This document shows, piece by piece, positions 33,415-44,488 of a stretch of DNA of 64,000 bases. The stretch is from Globisporangium splendens (taxonomy: Eukaryota > Oomycota > Peronosporomycetes > Pythiales > Pythiaceae). Both the position numbers and the translations under genes were made by a program. The first letter of the stretch is position 1. Each line of letters opens with the position of its first letter. The stretch is from contig VFIW01000050.1 of NCBI GenBank assembly GCA_006386115.1, positions 357,339-421,338 of the forward strand, given 5' to 3'. The notes under the pieces were generated by a model, which ran no database searches, was not told the DNA's origin, and saw only the letters and a program-made list of their open reading frames with translations.

Positions 33415-36087
33415 CTATTCATCCCAATCAGAGCCGTCTGAAGACGATTCATCCCACTCGACGTCCCGCAGCTTTGCATCGTCGGCGATTGTGACTTTTT
33501 TCACACTCGGCTGCTTCATGATGGACGCGATCGGCGTCGCCTTTGCTCCCGACAGATGCATCCCTCCTGTCGACTGTCTTCGTAGCATAGAGGTAGCAGG
33601 CGTGTTTGTCGTGCTCGCATAGCCATGCGTGCAGTGGTCACATTTATCGTTTGCTTGGACCAGACCCAGTCCCCAGCCGCCACAAACCGAACATCGTTGA
33701 CGCATTCGAGCCGACGCGACAATGAAATCGAGTCGAAGGCGATTGCAATGATTACAGAAACCATTCTTCTCCACCAGTCCAACGCCTCGGCCATGACAGC
33801 CTTCGCATCGCTCGAGTGCTGGCTGAGAAGACATTGGAGCACCATTGCCACTTCCGTAGTATCCATACGCCGCAACTTGATTCTGAGAGAATGGGACAAG
33901 CGCCGTCGGCACCATCCCTGCAGAGAGAGGTGGCTGAGGCACGATCGATGGAACCACCATTGGAGGCGGCGGCATGTACGGATAATACATCGGGAACGAA
34001 GGTGGGGGAGGTGGCGGAACCATGTATGGGTACGGTGGCGGGTACATCATGCCACTCGAAGGAGGCGGATACGCGTATGACATTGGAAACCCGTTCCACG
34101 ATCCTGGCGGAGGAGCGTACATGGGATGTTGCTGCTGCTGCTCGCTCTTCGGAGTCTCCATCGTGTCTGGAGCCGATTTTCTTCGTTGAGGCTCTGAAGA
34201 CTGCTCCGAAGTCTGTGCAGCCATGACAGCTTCGAGTCTCGCCAGACGTCGACGCTCTCTCCTTTCACTTTTCAATCGCTGGCGCTCCTGCTCCGTATCC
34301 CCTGCTTCTTGCTCCAAAGGTGCATCTTCAGTACTCTCATATTGCGAGGAGCAATGCGTTTCACCAGTGGGGGAGTTCGAGTTCTTCTCTTTATGATGGT
34401 GCTTGCGAGATTTCGAGTGCTTTTGCCGCACTTCGGTTTCCTGCTGGTTCCCCTCTTCTTCCTGTGCGTGAGCCACTGCATTATCCTCGGATATAGTGCT
34501 CTTCGGCTCCATCGTAGTTGCATCACCACTCTCAGACGTAGCGTCATCAGCCAACGTACTCTCATCAGCATGTTTCTCGTCATGTTCTTCTCGAACACTG
34601 TCACGATTCCCGGTCCGCTTCTCGATCTCTTCTGCATGGTTTTCGTCGTCCTGTACAGTTTGCATTGCTGTATTCTCATCCTCTTCTTCAATTGTCTCCC
34701 TGCTCTGCACATCTTTCTCCTCTTGCATGCGTTGCTCACGCTCTTGTTGTTCACGCAACTTCTCCTGTTCTGCTGCTGCCGCCTCCTCTTTTCGCTTCCG
34801 TTCCTTCTCTTCCTCTTTACGCTCCAGCTCTTGCTGTTTCCTTTCGCGCTCCTTCTGTTCCTCCTCTTCTTTTCGCCGCTTCTCCCGTTCCTCCTGACGC
34901 TTTTGTTCCAGCGCCTCCTGCTCCTGTCGCTCTTTCTCTCTCTGCTTCTCCTGCGCAAGCGCCTGCTCTCGCGCGGTCTGCTCGGCTTCTCGCTTCGCGC
35001 GCCAGTCGAAATTCGCACTCGCTACCACTGCCTCGCTCTCGTCGATGGTATCGCTTCTCTGCACCTGTCTTGACCCTTGGTCCACGACATTGCGCTGTGA
35101 TGCCTGCTTTTTCTTCATGTTTTGTGCAAACTCCTTCATGAAATCATCTTCTTCGACGATTTTCTCCTTCGCAAACATCGCCTCCTGGCGCTTGCGACGC
35201 AGGAACCGCAGCCGCTCTGCTGCCGTCATATTCGCGGTCTCTTCTTCATATTGCTGCTCCTCCGTACTGGTGCCGCCAGCATCCGAGTTCCACGCATTGC
35301 CATTGCTGTTGCTACTGCTCTCTTGCTCCGAACTGGAAGAGCGAGGGATGTGGATCATCGGCGACGGTACCATGCTGACCATCGGGTTGATTCTTCCCGC
35401 CAGCGACGCCTGCAGCTTTTGAAACATCTCGTTTCTGGCTCGCGTCGGCGTTGATGCCACAGCATTACTGCTGGCAGGAGCAGGACTCTCGCTTGTGTCT
35501 TTGTCTCGATGCTTGCTCTTGCTACTCGATGCTACACTGTTCTCCACGTCTTGGTGATGCTTGGACTTTGTGCTCGCTGGACGCTCTTTCGGCGTTGATG
35601 CGGCCGACGCCTTGCTTTTTCGCAACTCCTTGGGCAGCTTCCATCGGCTTTCCTTCGTAATCTACCGCATTGAGTCACAGTATACAGCGGATGAAAAACG
35701 TATAAGCACACATACGGGCATTAGGACAGTAAACGCTAGATACGCATCATAGACGCGTAATTCTCGACGACTGATTACCGAATTGTAGTAGTATGGCTTG
35801 CCATCCGGAGACATGAATGTCTCCCACGCGCTCGCTTCATCAGCCACATCACCGCCACCACTACCGCCATTCACAGCACTACTAGCGCTACCGTTTGTCT
35901 CACCATCATGCCGCGAGTACTCTGACGCGCGCGATTTCGGTCTCCGAGTCTTGGGTTTCCTGTCGTCGCCTCGTGCGGCGCGCTCCTCCTGCTCTTCCGC
36001 GACGCCGTACTCCTCGTGGTGACTGCGATACTTGTGGTGGCGGCGGTGCGACGAAGACAGCGGCGACTTGCGCTCCATCGTCGTCAT
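33415..36087 (-). CDS. WW-domain, coiled-coil and zinc-ribbon protein
   Basis: Two exons, 36087-35779 and 35661-33415, with a 117-nt phase-0 intron (GTAATC...TAG) that interrupts the WW domain. Joined, the domain reads WETFMSPDGKPYYYNS then ITKESRWKLP, with both signature Trp and the Pro. About 851 residues; the frame is open to an ATG at 36186 (33 more residues). After the WW domain (about 80-112) come a Ser/Lys-rich stretch, a long charged coiled coil rich in Glu/Arg/Lys/Gln, and a Pro/Tyr-rich segment with a run of seven prolines. At the end lie two similar Cys clusters, CEGCHGRGVGL...CNHC and CSVCGGWGLGL...CDHC, like halves of a DnaJ-type zinc centre. WW domains bind proline motifs, so self-association or RNA-processing/cytoskeletal scaffolding is possible; the function is not known. 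Confidence 0.8.
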
Positions 36088-36462
36088 GCTCTTCCTCTGG
36101 TTCCTATAGACGCACACAGACACACACTTGTGCTTCTTGGAGCTGCGCTCTTCTTCTCGGTGTCGATCACTTGCGCTGTTCCGCAATGGTGAGATTGTTT
36201 ACTGAATAGAATGAATACAAGTCCGCTACCGGGATGTACCGGTATTGATTCACAAATATCAAGTACACAATAAACCGGTGCATACCGATTTGCATTGTTT
36301 TTAGAACGCATTGCAATAAATAGAAGTTCGGGTTACAATCAATGCAATTCGTTGTCCGAAACTCACATCAACGTGGTCAACGGTCGTCTGAAGGTACCCA
36401 GCCGACCATTAAGCTCGCAATCAACAGTTGAACCGCACTTTAACTCCATCAATCGGTTCATT

Positions 36463-38028
36463 CTAGTGATTGGAGCGCGGCTTGTTCCAGACCCACTTGT
36501 TGCCCGAGTACTTGATGCCTTCTTCCACTGGACAGCCGCCGTGCAAGCTCATCGGATCACCTTCTCCGTTCGGCAGCATGCTGTAAAACACAATCACCTT
36601 GCGCTTCCGCGGTGGCACTTTCAGCCCTTTTGTGCAGTCCCTCATACTCGGAGGCTTTGGAAGACCGCCGGCGCGAGGGAAAATCGTGTGACCTCCACGC
36701 GCGACGTCCGACATGTACCAGAACACGGTGATCATGCGGTTCTTGAAGCCGTACTCGATGTCCTCGAGCACCTCAGGCGATTTCTGGTGATTCTCTACTG
36801 AAAAGTAGTCGAGATGGTGGTCGTATTTCTGCGTTTCTTCGTAGCGCAGCACCTGGACGTACTCCTGGTGGGACACAGGCACTTTCACCAAATCTGCTGT
36901 GCGTTGGTCGATATCTTGAACGAGAGGGTGTCGCGACGATGGCAGAAAGTAGGTCGTGCTCGTGCGCCAGTCCGTCGCCGGTCGATCCTTGTGCGCGTCG
37001 TTCAACGCCACTCCCGAGGGCTTCAAGTGGTCGAGCGAGAGCTCCAGAATGACGTCGATCTCGTCATCCTTCAGGAACTCGTCGACACCAAACACCAGCG
37101 GCGTCATGCTCAGCGTCTCCAGCACCACATCGCCTTTCTTGTACACGTCCTTCACGGTGGCTACGAAGCGACTCCACAAATTCTGTTAAAAAGGACTCAC
37201 CTTCCATCTACTAAACGACCTGTAAGCACGTACTTTTATGACCGATGGCGATGCCTGGCCAGATAAACTGACCGCCTTCAAACAGAAACACGACGCGGTT
37301 CACCAAATCGCCGAGCTTCGTGCCAAGTCGCACGCCATCGGACGTGAAAAATGCGTACGGCTGCTTGAACTTGACCGCGTACTCGCCCATTGGCTGCTTG
37401 ATCTGGAACATGCGCTCAATCTCGTGGGTAAACGCCATGAGGTCGATCGCCGTCTCGCTCGTCTGGTTTGGCTGCATGCCGTCCTTGTATCCCGTGATAA
37501 ACAGCCTGTAGACATCGTACACAATAGGCACATTAGATCTACACAATCTACACGCAAGAGTACATGCACATAGCAAATACACATATATACGTACGACTCC
37601 ATAGGCGATTTTTTCACACACACGACATGGAAGCCCTTCACGGGATGCACTGTCGTTAGATATTTAAGCGCATCGCTGCAGTCCACAGACCGTGAAAACG
37701 CGTCCAAGTGCACCGTGAACGCTCCGTCAGCAGCAGCAGCACCACCACCACCGGCCGTCATTTGCCCTGTCGATAATGCGCCATTATCAACCCCGAACTG
37801 CGTCACGATTTGGCTGAGAGCGCGCAACGTCGCGTGTCGCACTTCCTCGGGATTGCGGACAGCCGTCGCCACGATGGCAGCTCCCAGCAGCACCACGAAC
37901 GTCACCAGCGTCCACGACTCACCTACCCGCGCCTTCGCAGTCACCTTCTCTGCTGGTTTGCTGAGTGATGCGCCGCCATCGGCGGCCTTGGACGACGGCG
38001 TCGTGAACCGCTTCGCCGTCTTCGCCAT
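36463..38028 (-). CDS. Prolyl 4-hydroxylase, membrane-anchored (2OG-Fe(II) oxygenase)
   Basis: Three exons, 38028-37595, 37505-37234 and 37160-36463, sum to 1404 nt (467 residues). Introns are GTACGT...CAG (phase 2) and GTACGT...TAG (phase 1, 73 nt). The protein hydroxylates proline using 2-oxoglutarate, O2 and Fe(II), probably on secreted or ER proteins. A basic N-terminus precedes one membrane span at about 40-57 (type II anchor). The catalytic domain has the HxD pair in YDHHLDYF (about 351/353), the distal His in SLHGGC, and the 2-oxoglutarate-binding Lys in GIKYSGNKW. WRTSTTYFLP is a typical P4H motif. For intron 2 an acceptor 22 nt nearer (AACAG) does not keep frame with any good donor; the chosen TTCGTAG acceptor does. 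It is divergently transcribed from the kinase gene at 38663. Confidence 0.88.
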
Positions 38029-38662
38029 GCTCTCTTCCCTAATCTTGACTCCTCTTGGATCCGAAATTGACAGACAGCACCAAAATTGCACTGGTGTCTC
38101 CTAATCTGAGGAGTTCTATTCGGTTAGCGGTCAGTCCATCTTGACCGTGTTGGTCATCCGGGTCAAACCGTTTGAACAAACACAGACAGTCAGTCGGTTA
38201 GTCGAGTGGGTCAAGCTTGTTTGTCCGGGTCGTGAAGCGGGTTCAACCGTTTGCAATATCCCACACTGACCATCATGTTGCGCGAACCACTGCCTGCATT
38301 GCACACACACACAAAGCATGGCGTTTAGTGGAAAAAAGGACCGACAGATCGAAAATGCTCGTCCCTTCCTCCATGACTTTCCGCCGTCTATGAATAGCTG
38401 AACAGCGAGCGCCTCTCTCGTCTGGATCGGTCGGATTCTATGGCGACCCCTCGTTCCGAGCGCGTTCCGCCAACGCTCACTCGCCTACAGAGACTGGGAG
38501 CTGCCGTGCGCCACTAACTTCCCCTCACATTTGCGAGTCGCACGTGAAAGGTCACGACGGACTCCACCTCCCTCACATTCACATAATAGAGCAGAAGTCA
38601 AACAGGAGGCTTGCGGACACTTGAAGGGAGAAAGCGACCAAGCATTCAGATCTGCCTTCGTC
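38029..38662. promoter_or_regulatory. Divergent intergenic region between P4H and kinase genes
   Basis: 634 bp separate two divergent start codons, so both promoters must lie here. Near the kinase side CCTCACATTCACAT (about 38573) is loosely initiator-like. Near 38140-38250 the motif (A/G)GGTCAA / GGGTTCAACCGTTTG recurs in both orientations. No ORF is supported. Confidence 0.4.
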
Positions 38663-40381
38663 ATGGACGACTTTGTGTATGTGCGCACGCTGCATGGCGC
38701 GATCTACGGCAAGGTCGCGCTCGTGCGGCACCGTCAATCGGGCAGGCACTTTGCCATGAAGATGATGAGCATCGCGCACATGCACGCCAAACGCGCGATC
38801 TCGGGTCCCGAAGTGTGTGAAGACGGCGACATGGAGCTGCGCGTGCTGCGAAAGCTGTCTCGGCATTGTTTATTGTCCTTTGCAGCGCATGAAGATCAGT
38901 GGATCCAGCCTCACCAGCTCCCAAAATTGAATGGCGACTTCGAGCATAACAACCTCTTGCTGCTTCACCAGGACTTTGTGGATCAGCACACGAACATGCA
39001 GTGTCTGGTGCTGGACTATTGTCCGTACGGGGAGCTCTATGACCAGGTGCAGATGGCGCCACAGCGGTCGCTGGGACTCGAGACGGCGCGAGCGCTCTTC
39101 CAGCAGATCACGCACGCCGTTCGCTTCATTCACGCGCACAACACCGCGCATCGAGACATCTCGCTCGAGAACGTTCTCATCGACGAGCGCAGGCAATGTC
39201 GACTTGCAGATTTTGGTCTGGCGAGCGATTCGGGCTCTGCGTGCGTCGGAAGAGTAGGAAAAGCGTTCTACATGGCGCCTGAAGTGCATGCGTGGCAGCA
39301 ACACGAGTTCTATGACGGTCTCAAGGCAGATATCTGGTCGCTCGGAGTGCTGTTGTTCATCGTGGTCATCGGAGTACCTCCGTTCGAGACCGCAAGCGAG
39401 TCCGACGCGCGCTTTCGCGTTGTGAAGAGCCAGGGGATCGGTCAACTGCTGTGCATCTGGCAAATGGAGAGCCGAGTGACCGACGAGCTGCGTAGTCTGC
39501 TGAACGGAATGCTGCAGGTGGACGTGCGCGAGAGACTGCCGATCGACAAGGTGTGCAGCCATCCATGGTTGTGCGACAGTATTGACCCTCAGACCTTGCT
39601 GCTTGAAGGCAAATTCACAGACAACATGGTGGAAACGGTGGCCAACAACGACAAAGCAGTTGCCGATGAGAAGTGCGGATACGATAACAGTGCGTTAACT
39701 TCGCGAGAGCAGCTCGAGCCTCAAGAAGAGCTCGAGACAGACAATGTCAGGGGAATTTCTCAACCAAGGTGGCTCGGAGCTGCCAGCAAAGTCCATGGAC
39801 TGCGAAAGCGCATGAAGATCACGATCGCTGCTGACACAGACGAGTCCAACGAAGGAGGCAGGTACTTTACAGCTGAACACGACGGCGCATCGTCAATTCG
39901 AGCAGCATACACAAGTCCGTGGGGGAAGGAAAGAGGGTCGTTACTGTTCTCGCCTCCTCACACGACGCCGACTGCCTGTCCACGACCGCGTAGCAAAGTG
40001 ACTTTGCGGAGTCTGTTTCCGTTGATGAACCCCGACGAGCAGTGCCTGAAGCAGGCAACCGACACTGATCATTCCGAGAACGTGAGCCACTTTGATCGCG
40101 CTACGCGACGAAGACGGACCAGTTTGTCTGCTGCGTGTGCTGCTTTTGCAGCCGCCGGTGCATTCATGGTCGAAAGCCCGATTCGTGGCCCCCAATACCG
40201 AGTCTGTCTGGCGTCTCTCGTGGCAGCCGACAGCATGCAGCGCAGCAGTGAAGTCTCACGAGATGCGAGACCAAGTCCACGTGGCGTGATCTGCGAGACT
40301 TGCTACTGCTCAATGCTATTCGCCAGAACTGAGAATTTGGTGCCACAGAAAACGACTGAAGACCCTGCCAGAGTGGCCTGA
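38663..40381 (+). CDS. Serine/threonine protein kinase (CAMK-like)
   Basis: 572 residues from the ATG at 38663; the frame is open upstream to 38531 but that part is leader-like. The N-terminal 300 residues are a complete kinase domain. The Gly loop is GAIYGKV, the ATP lysine lies in FAMKMM, the catalytic loop is HRDISLEN, the metal-binding site is ADFGLA, the P+1 end is MAPEV, and subdomain IX is DIWSLGV. HPWL near residue 308 closes the domain as in CAMK kinases. The N-lobe has a longer than usual insert between the αC region and the hinge (LDYCPYGEL). The C-terminal 260 residues are Ser/Arg-rich, without a recognised domain, and may be regulatory. All catalytic residues are present, in contrast to the pseudokinase at 27453-30792. 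No intron is needed. Confidence 0.88.
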   Translation: MDDFVYVRTLHGAIYGKVALVRHRQSGRHFAMKMMSIAHMHAKRAISGPEVCEDGDMELRVLRKLSRHCLLSFAAHEDQWIQPHQLPKLNGDFEHNNLLLLHQDFVDQHTNMQCLVLDYCPYGELYDQVQMAPQRSLGLETARALFQQITHAVRFIHAHNTAHRDISLENVLIDERRQCRLADFGLASDSGSACVGRVGKAFYMAPEVHAWQQHEFYDGLKADIWSLGVLLFIVVIGVPPFETASESDARFRVVKSQGIGQLLCIWQMESRVTDELRSLLNGMLQVDVRERLPIDKVCSHPWLCDSIDPQTLLLEGKFTDNMVETVANNDKAVADEKCGYDNSALTSREQLEPQEELETDNVRGISQPRWLGAASKVHGLRKRMKITIAADTDESNEGGRYFTAEHDGASSIRAAYTSPWGKERGSLLFSPPHTTPTACPRPRSKVTLRSLFPLMNPDEQCLKQATDTDHSENVSHFDRATRRRRTSLSAACAAFAAAGAFMVESPIRGPQYRVCLASLVAADSMQRSSEVSRDARPSPRGVICETCYCSMLFARTENLVPQKTTEDPARVA

Positions 40382-40390
40382 GTCGTGAAA

Positions 40391-40413
40391 GGAGAGAGAG
40401 AGAGAGAGAGAGA
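40391..40413. repeat. (GA)n microsatellite
   Basis: Uninterrupted run of about eleven GA dinucleotides just after the stop of the kinase gene, in its presumed 3' UTR. Confidence 0.95.
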
Positions 40414-40788
40414 AGGCTGGGACTAAGTGTACAAGCGTGCTTCGAGTGTTCATGCATGCGTGAAACTACATGTGAAGAGTGGTGATTGAAGTGAAAGTAA
40501 TAGAAAGCAAGTTGGCAAGCGAGATTCAAAGCAGGAACCATTTGCGTTTTGGAGCTCCTCTGTGTGGCAGAGATGCGGAGAGTCTCTTTTGACCTCTATT
40601 TAGTAATAACCTGTACATCTAAGCTTGCACAAGAGTGTTTGCTCGGACATCTGTCGGCTTTCATTTGCCTCTATGTATTAATACTGAGTCGGTCAGACAA
40701 GAGTGTTTGTGCCTTGTTCCATTTTGGTGCTGCATTCCAAAAAGACGAAGGCGGTGGACAAAGCAACCGAGAAGCGCGTTGGGCAAGG

Positions 40789-41859
40789 ATGAACCTGTGG
40801 CACGAGATCTGCGTGTTCGGCGAGGGCCACTGCTTCTACACGCGGTCGGCGGCGGCGAGCTCCATGTACTGCTACGCGGCGGCGCTGGCGTACACGGTGT
40901 CGGTGAGCATCCAGCGCGGGCGGCTGGGCGAGCACGGCCACGCGACGCACCTGCTGCCAGTCAAGCGCATGCGCTGGTTCCCGACGTTCCTGGGCTTCTC
41001 GTACTTCACGCGCATCGTGTGGTTCCTGCTGAGTGGCATGCACGCGTTCGAGTGGGTCGTGGGTGCGCGTGCGCCGTACGCGTACGAGCACATGATCATC
41101 GACGTGCCGATCCTGCCGACGGACATCGACATCTACGTGGTCGGTGTGACGTCGTTCGGGAAGCTCGCGACGCTGCTCTACTTCTCGGCGTTCACACTGC
41201 TGCTGCGGTTCTGGGAGGACGTGCTCTTCCAGGCGCAGCGCGCCGACAAGCCGCTCGCGCGCTTCGCCGCCAACCAGTCGGTCATCGCCGAATACACACG
41301 CGCCAGCAAGCAGCAGCTGCGCTCGCGCAAGCTCTTCGTGGTCGCCAACGTGTGGATCTACCTGGTCGAGTTCGCGCTGCTCGTGGTCAAGACGCTCTTC
41401 CCGACGTACCAGAGCACCACTTTCATGTTCCAGCTCGACTACGGCGTCGTCGCGCTCTTCTTCTTCCTGCTTGCCGTCATGCTCGCGCGTTGCGCCTACA
41501 AGTTGCGCCAGGTGTTGCTCAAGATCGAGTTCTCGGCGCTCGCGACCAGCATCGCCACGCGCGTCACGTGGCTCGGGCTCGCCGTGTCGCTGCTCTTCCT
41601 CTACCGCAGCGTGCTGCTTGTGATCTCGACGCCCGCGATCGAGGTCTTCGACCCGCACCTCGCCAACCCGTGGCTCTTCTACACGATCCCCGAGATCCTC
41701 CCGGGCCTCCTCGTCATTTTCATGATGAGCGTCAAGAAACAGACGCCGTCGGCCGTGAATGGAGGATTGGGCCACCACCACGATGAAGCCACGCCGCTAC
41801 TACAGCGGCGCTTTTCAAGCGACCCGCCGCGGTTCCACGGCCAGGAATTGCATATATAG
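40789..41859 (+). CDS. Multi-spanning membrane protein, TOM1/THH1-like
   Basis: 356 residues from the ATG at 40789; an in-frame upstream ATG at 40549 adds 80 residues, but GC content and coding character rise sharply at MNLWHEICVFGEGHC. Six or seven hydrophobic helices are visible, e.g. FPTFLGFSYFTRIVWFLLSG, LATLLYFSAFTLLLRFW, FVVANVWIYLVEFALLVV and WLGLAVSLLFLYRSVLLVIS. The ending NPWLFYTIPEILPGLLVIF resembles the final helix of the GPCR-like TOM1/TOM3/THH1 family. Those proteins sit in endomembranes; the role here is unknown. The C-terminal 40 residues are polar and probably cytosolic. Very GC-rich codon usage produces long shadow frames on both strands. Confidence 0.75.
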   Translation: MNLWHEICVFGEGHCFYTRSAAASSMYCYAAALAYTVSVSIQRGRLGEHGHATHLLPVKRMRWFPTFLGFSYFTRIVWFLLSGMHAFEWVVGARAPYAYEHMIIDVPILPTDIDIYVVGVTSFGKLATLLYFSAFTLLLRFWEDVLFQAQRADKPLARFAANQSVIAEYTRASKQQLRSRKLFVVANVWIYLVEFALLVVKTLFPTYQSTTFMFQLDYGVVALFFFLLAVMLARCAYKLRQVLLKIEFSALATSIATRVTWLGLAVSLLFLYRSVLLVISTPAIEVFDPHLANPWLFYTIPEILPGLLVIFMMSVKKQTPSAVNGGLGHHHDEATPLLQRRFSSDPPRFHGQELHI

Positions 41860-42156
41860 TAACACTGTATCAGGAGCAAAGAATTCAAGCACCCATGCGT
41901 TTGTCAATGAAGCACACAAGACGTGTAGATGCTGTTATTAGCATTCAGTGAGTATGCGTGGCGATGTGTAACGGACTCGAGACAACAGAATGCCAAGTAA
42001 CATTTACTGACTGTAAACAATCTCGGACTGATGTGTGTCATTCAAAAGACGGAATCTTCAAATAGGCATCTGCCTGCCCCAATGCTACCTCCATCACTAT
42101 CATAGCCATCGACTCCATAAAAGCAAAATCAATCTCGTCTCACTAAATAGAGAAAT

Positions 42157-42548
42157 TGTAACGGGACTCGTTACACGACGTACACGTGCGTTGAGGAAGC
42201 GCAGGTGAAAGGAAGGGCACAGTGATAACACTGTGTCCAAAGAGAAGGAAGGGAGCTTTGCGCGATAACGTGCAAAAAGAGAAGTGAATTGAAATCTTGA
42301 GGTTTGAAATGCAAATCTGATGGGTTGTTCCTACGGTGTCTTCGATTGATAGATAGTCGGGCGTCCAATCCGACTATCATCCAATGAGATTAAACTTCAA
42401 TGGAATGTCCTTATTGGCTAAAAATGCAAGTGGCTACATAGAGTGTTGATGGGTTAACGGGTGGGTTTGTAGAGATTGGTAGAACCCGTGTGGGTATGAC
42501 CCACACTCTCTGGACCCAAGAACCCATGTAATGGGAAGCCCCATTATA
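42157..42548 (-). repeat. 3' LTR of element D (minus orientation)
   Basis: Read on the minus strand it begins TATAATGGGG and ends CCCGTTACA, close to the TGTAAYGG...TTACA ends of the other LTRs here. A polypurine tract lies immediately beside it on the internal side. Boundaries were placed by analogy, because no second LTR of this element is in the window. Confidence 0.6.
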
Positions 42549-42563
42549 CCATCCCTCCGTAGA
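42549..42563 (-). promoter_or_regulatory. Polypurine tract of element D
   Basis: Minus strand ACGGAGGGATGG directly abuts the start of the LTR, matching the position of plus-strand DNA priming in LTR retrotransposons. The same layout occurs in element E (63732 onwards). Confidence 0.6.
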
Positions 42564-43811
42564 AACGCGTACGCGACCAATCCCTCTGGATTCTTCTGTG
42601 TTCTTCCGTGTTCGGAAGGACTGAACGCAGGAGAGAACGCTCTGCGGGCTGGTTTGCCGAGGTGCTGCGCGCCTCAGCAGTAAAGAATTGTCCAAGCGCC
42701 TCAACTTGTACGAGGTTCACCTCGTACAGATATCTTCGATCGACAGCGACGCTGTCAACTACGACTCAAGTTGTGAGGAGGGAACTCCTTACAATTCTCC
42801 TTTGAAACTCACCACGACGACTGTCGAGCGTGGTGATTGGGCGGAAGAAGCAAAGCCTTCTTCCGGAGCGAAGCGTTCATTGCCCGCGACTCTGTTGAAT
42901 GAGCCTGCACGGAAAAAGCATCATGAGGAGGAAGCTTCTCACGGAAAAGCGAGTGGAACCATCGCAGCGATTGACATTTCCGATGACGATACATCGGATC
43001 GCACTGCGGTAGAGAACCTCGCGCAAGGAGGATTAGCATCAGCTGATCCTGACTTGGTGAATGCAGCGAGAGGTATTCTCCTCTCGCTGGACGTACCCAA
43101 TGGTGAATTGGATACTGTTGACCCACTCGAGGGTTTGCTCCTCGATGTGGAATCAGAGACTGATGCGCAGGTTACTGCGTCATGGGGGAATAGCGTGTCG
43201 CCACGCTATCTTGCCTTTCCGGCAGAGCAGAAGGATCCGGTGACGGGTCCTTCTGAAGGGATGGATTTCGTCCCTTCAAGCTGGAGCCATTTGTGGGCAC
43301 CCAAACCCAATTGGGTTCGTGCGCATCGTGGCACCAAGCTTGGGGGAACTCACGCGCTGTACGATGTGAGTGCTGTCAAGGACGATGACTTCGTCCTTCG
43401 ACAGAACTTCCATCCAAATGTGTGCGAGGAGTTTTACATCGATTTGTTCCATTCGATGCGATTCTTCGACTGTCGATCGAAGTCAAAGAAGTCCCACAGC
43501 GCTGTTTCTTTCGCAAGCATGGAGTGCCTTCGTTGTGAATTCCAACGAAGACGCTGCGAAACGCATCGCTCGATTGCGAGACAATCGAGAGAAATTCCTC
43601 CGGCACAATGCCTTTGGAAAGTTGTTGGCGATCCATGAAGACTGCATGGATCTGGGTATTCCGTGTGGTGTCAAGACCACACCGATGGGTTGTCGCATCT
43701 GCGCAGATGATGCTTCTCAGCTGACTGAGAAGAATTTGCGCGGGCACAACGGAATCACGCTTCGTCACGGATTGCAAGATCGGATCCGCGAGTTGTGGAA
43801 GCGAGAGTCGC

Positions 43812-43882
43812 TTAGCATCGACTCTCGTATTGCTGCACCAAGCCAGGAACATCGACTTGGAGCAACGAGGCAGGGTCCCAGG
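43812..43882 (-). pseudogene. pol: Element D pol, end of chromodomain
   Basis: Minus-strand frame that continues, once element A is ignored, from 52392. The junction reads ...PPDRDTW | DPASLL, the typical W-x-P-x-x-L end of a chromodomain, and stops at 43814-43812. It overlaps antisense with aORF-D. Confidence 0.75.
43878..43882. repeat. Target site duplication of element A, left copy
   Basis: CCAGG directly precedes the 5' LTR and is repeated right after the 3' LTR at 52387-52391. A 5-bp duplication is normal for Ty3/gypsy integration. Confidence 0.92.
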
Positions 43883-44416
43883 TGTAACGGGGTTACACTG
43901 TAACATGGTTACGCACTTGTGTTGTGCCACACAACCAAACCGAACCTTGCGGTACGTAGAGTACGCGCAACAAGTTTAAGACCGAACCATGAGGTTAGTC
44001 GTACTTGCTCGAACCTTCACGGTGGAGCCGGCAGCCAGTCTGAGTGACGGCGCCTCCGATTGGACATAATTGAACATGCATTTCATCCAATCACATAAGA
44101 CAACTAGCGTTAGTCTGTCATAGCCACTCATTGCCCCATGGGGAGTAATTACACTTGAGATTGCTATTGTTCATAGTTACATAAAGATAATCCAGGTTGT
44201 CCTACAGAGGGCAACCTCCAACAAATAAACAGTTCCATTTTTATCGTTAACTGAGTCTTTGGTTATCGACGGTTACTCTATAGAGACCTATAGGTAACCG
44301 ATTGTTGCACTGCAGGAAGCAGGCAACCTCTCTCGGAACAGAGTCCTTGAGAGAAGCGTTGCATACGCTTCCTCACACACGTACCGTGCTGCGTAACTCG
44401 GAAGTGTCCGGTTACA
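43883..44416 (+). repeat. 5' LTR of element A
   Basis: 534 bp, TGTAACGGGG...CCGGTTACA. It starts with two small palindromes, TGTAACGGGGTTACA and GTAACATGGTTAC. Near-identical to 51853-52386 and similar to 59723-60259. Confidence 0.95.
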
Positions 44417-44435
44417 ACTGGTAGCACTAGTAGTC
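44417..44435 (+). promoter_or_regulatory. Primer-binding site of element A
   Basis: ACTGGTAGCACTAG follows the 5' LTR at once. TGG pairs with a tRNA 3' CCA end. Elements C (ACTGGTAGCACTTG) and B (CCTGGCAGCACTTC) have nearly the same site, so they probably use the same or a related primer tRNA, which I cannot name. Confidence 0.7.
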
Positions 44436-44488
44436 AATCTACGACCCGGCAGAGGTGACTGCCTGAATCGCTTCCTCAAGGATTCATC

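Larger units (their letters stand above)
42625..43882 (+). pseudogene. Antisense ORF of element D (aORF-D), first part
   Basis: Open on the strand opposite D's pol, between the D 3' LTR and the pol 3' end. No ATG remains at the start. The frame runs from 42625 to about 43468, then a frame-0 segment (QRCFFRKHGVPSL) bridges to about 43535, then a third frame continues through KRIARLRDNREKF and a Cys cluster (IPCGVKTTPMGCRICADD). At least two frameshifts are therefore present. The N-terminal half is acidic with lysine clusters (ARKKHHEE). At 43882 the frame is interrupted by element A and resumes in frame at 52392. No known family recognised. Confidence 0.5.

Noticed and set aside
40635..41786. 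Long overlapping frames on both strands of the TOM1/THH1-like gene
   Set aside because: Arg/Ala/His-rich translations typical of out-of-frame GC-rich sequence; only one frame shows membrane helices.
42625..43903. Host gene disrupted by element A
   Set aside because: It lies between a polypurine tract/LTR and the end of an antisense pol, and its frame continues across the insertion opposite the pol linker, so it belongs to element D.
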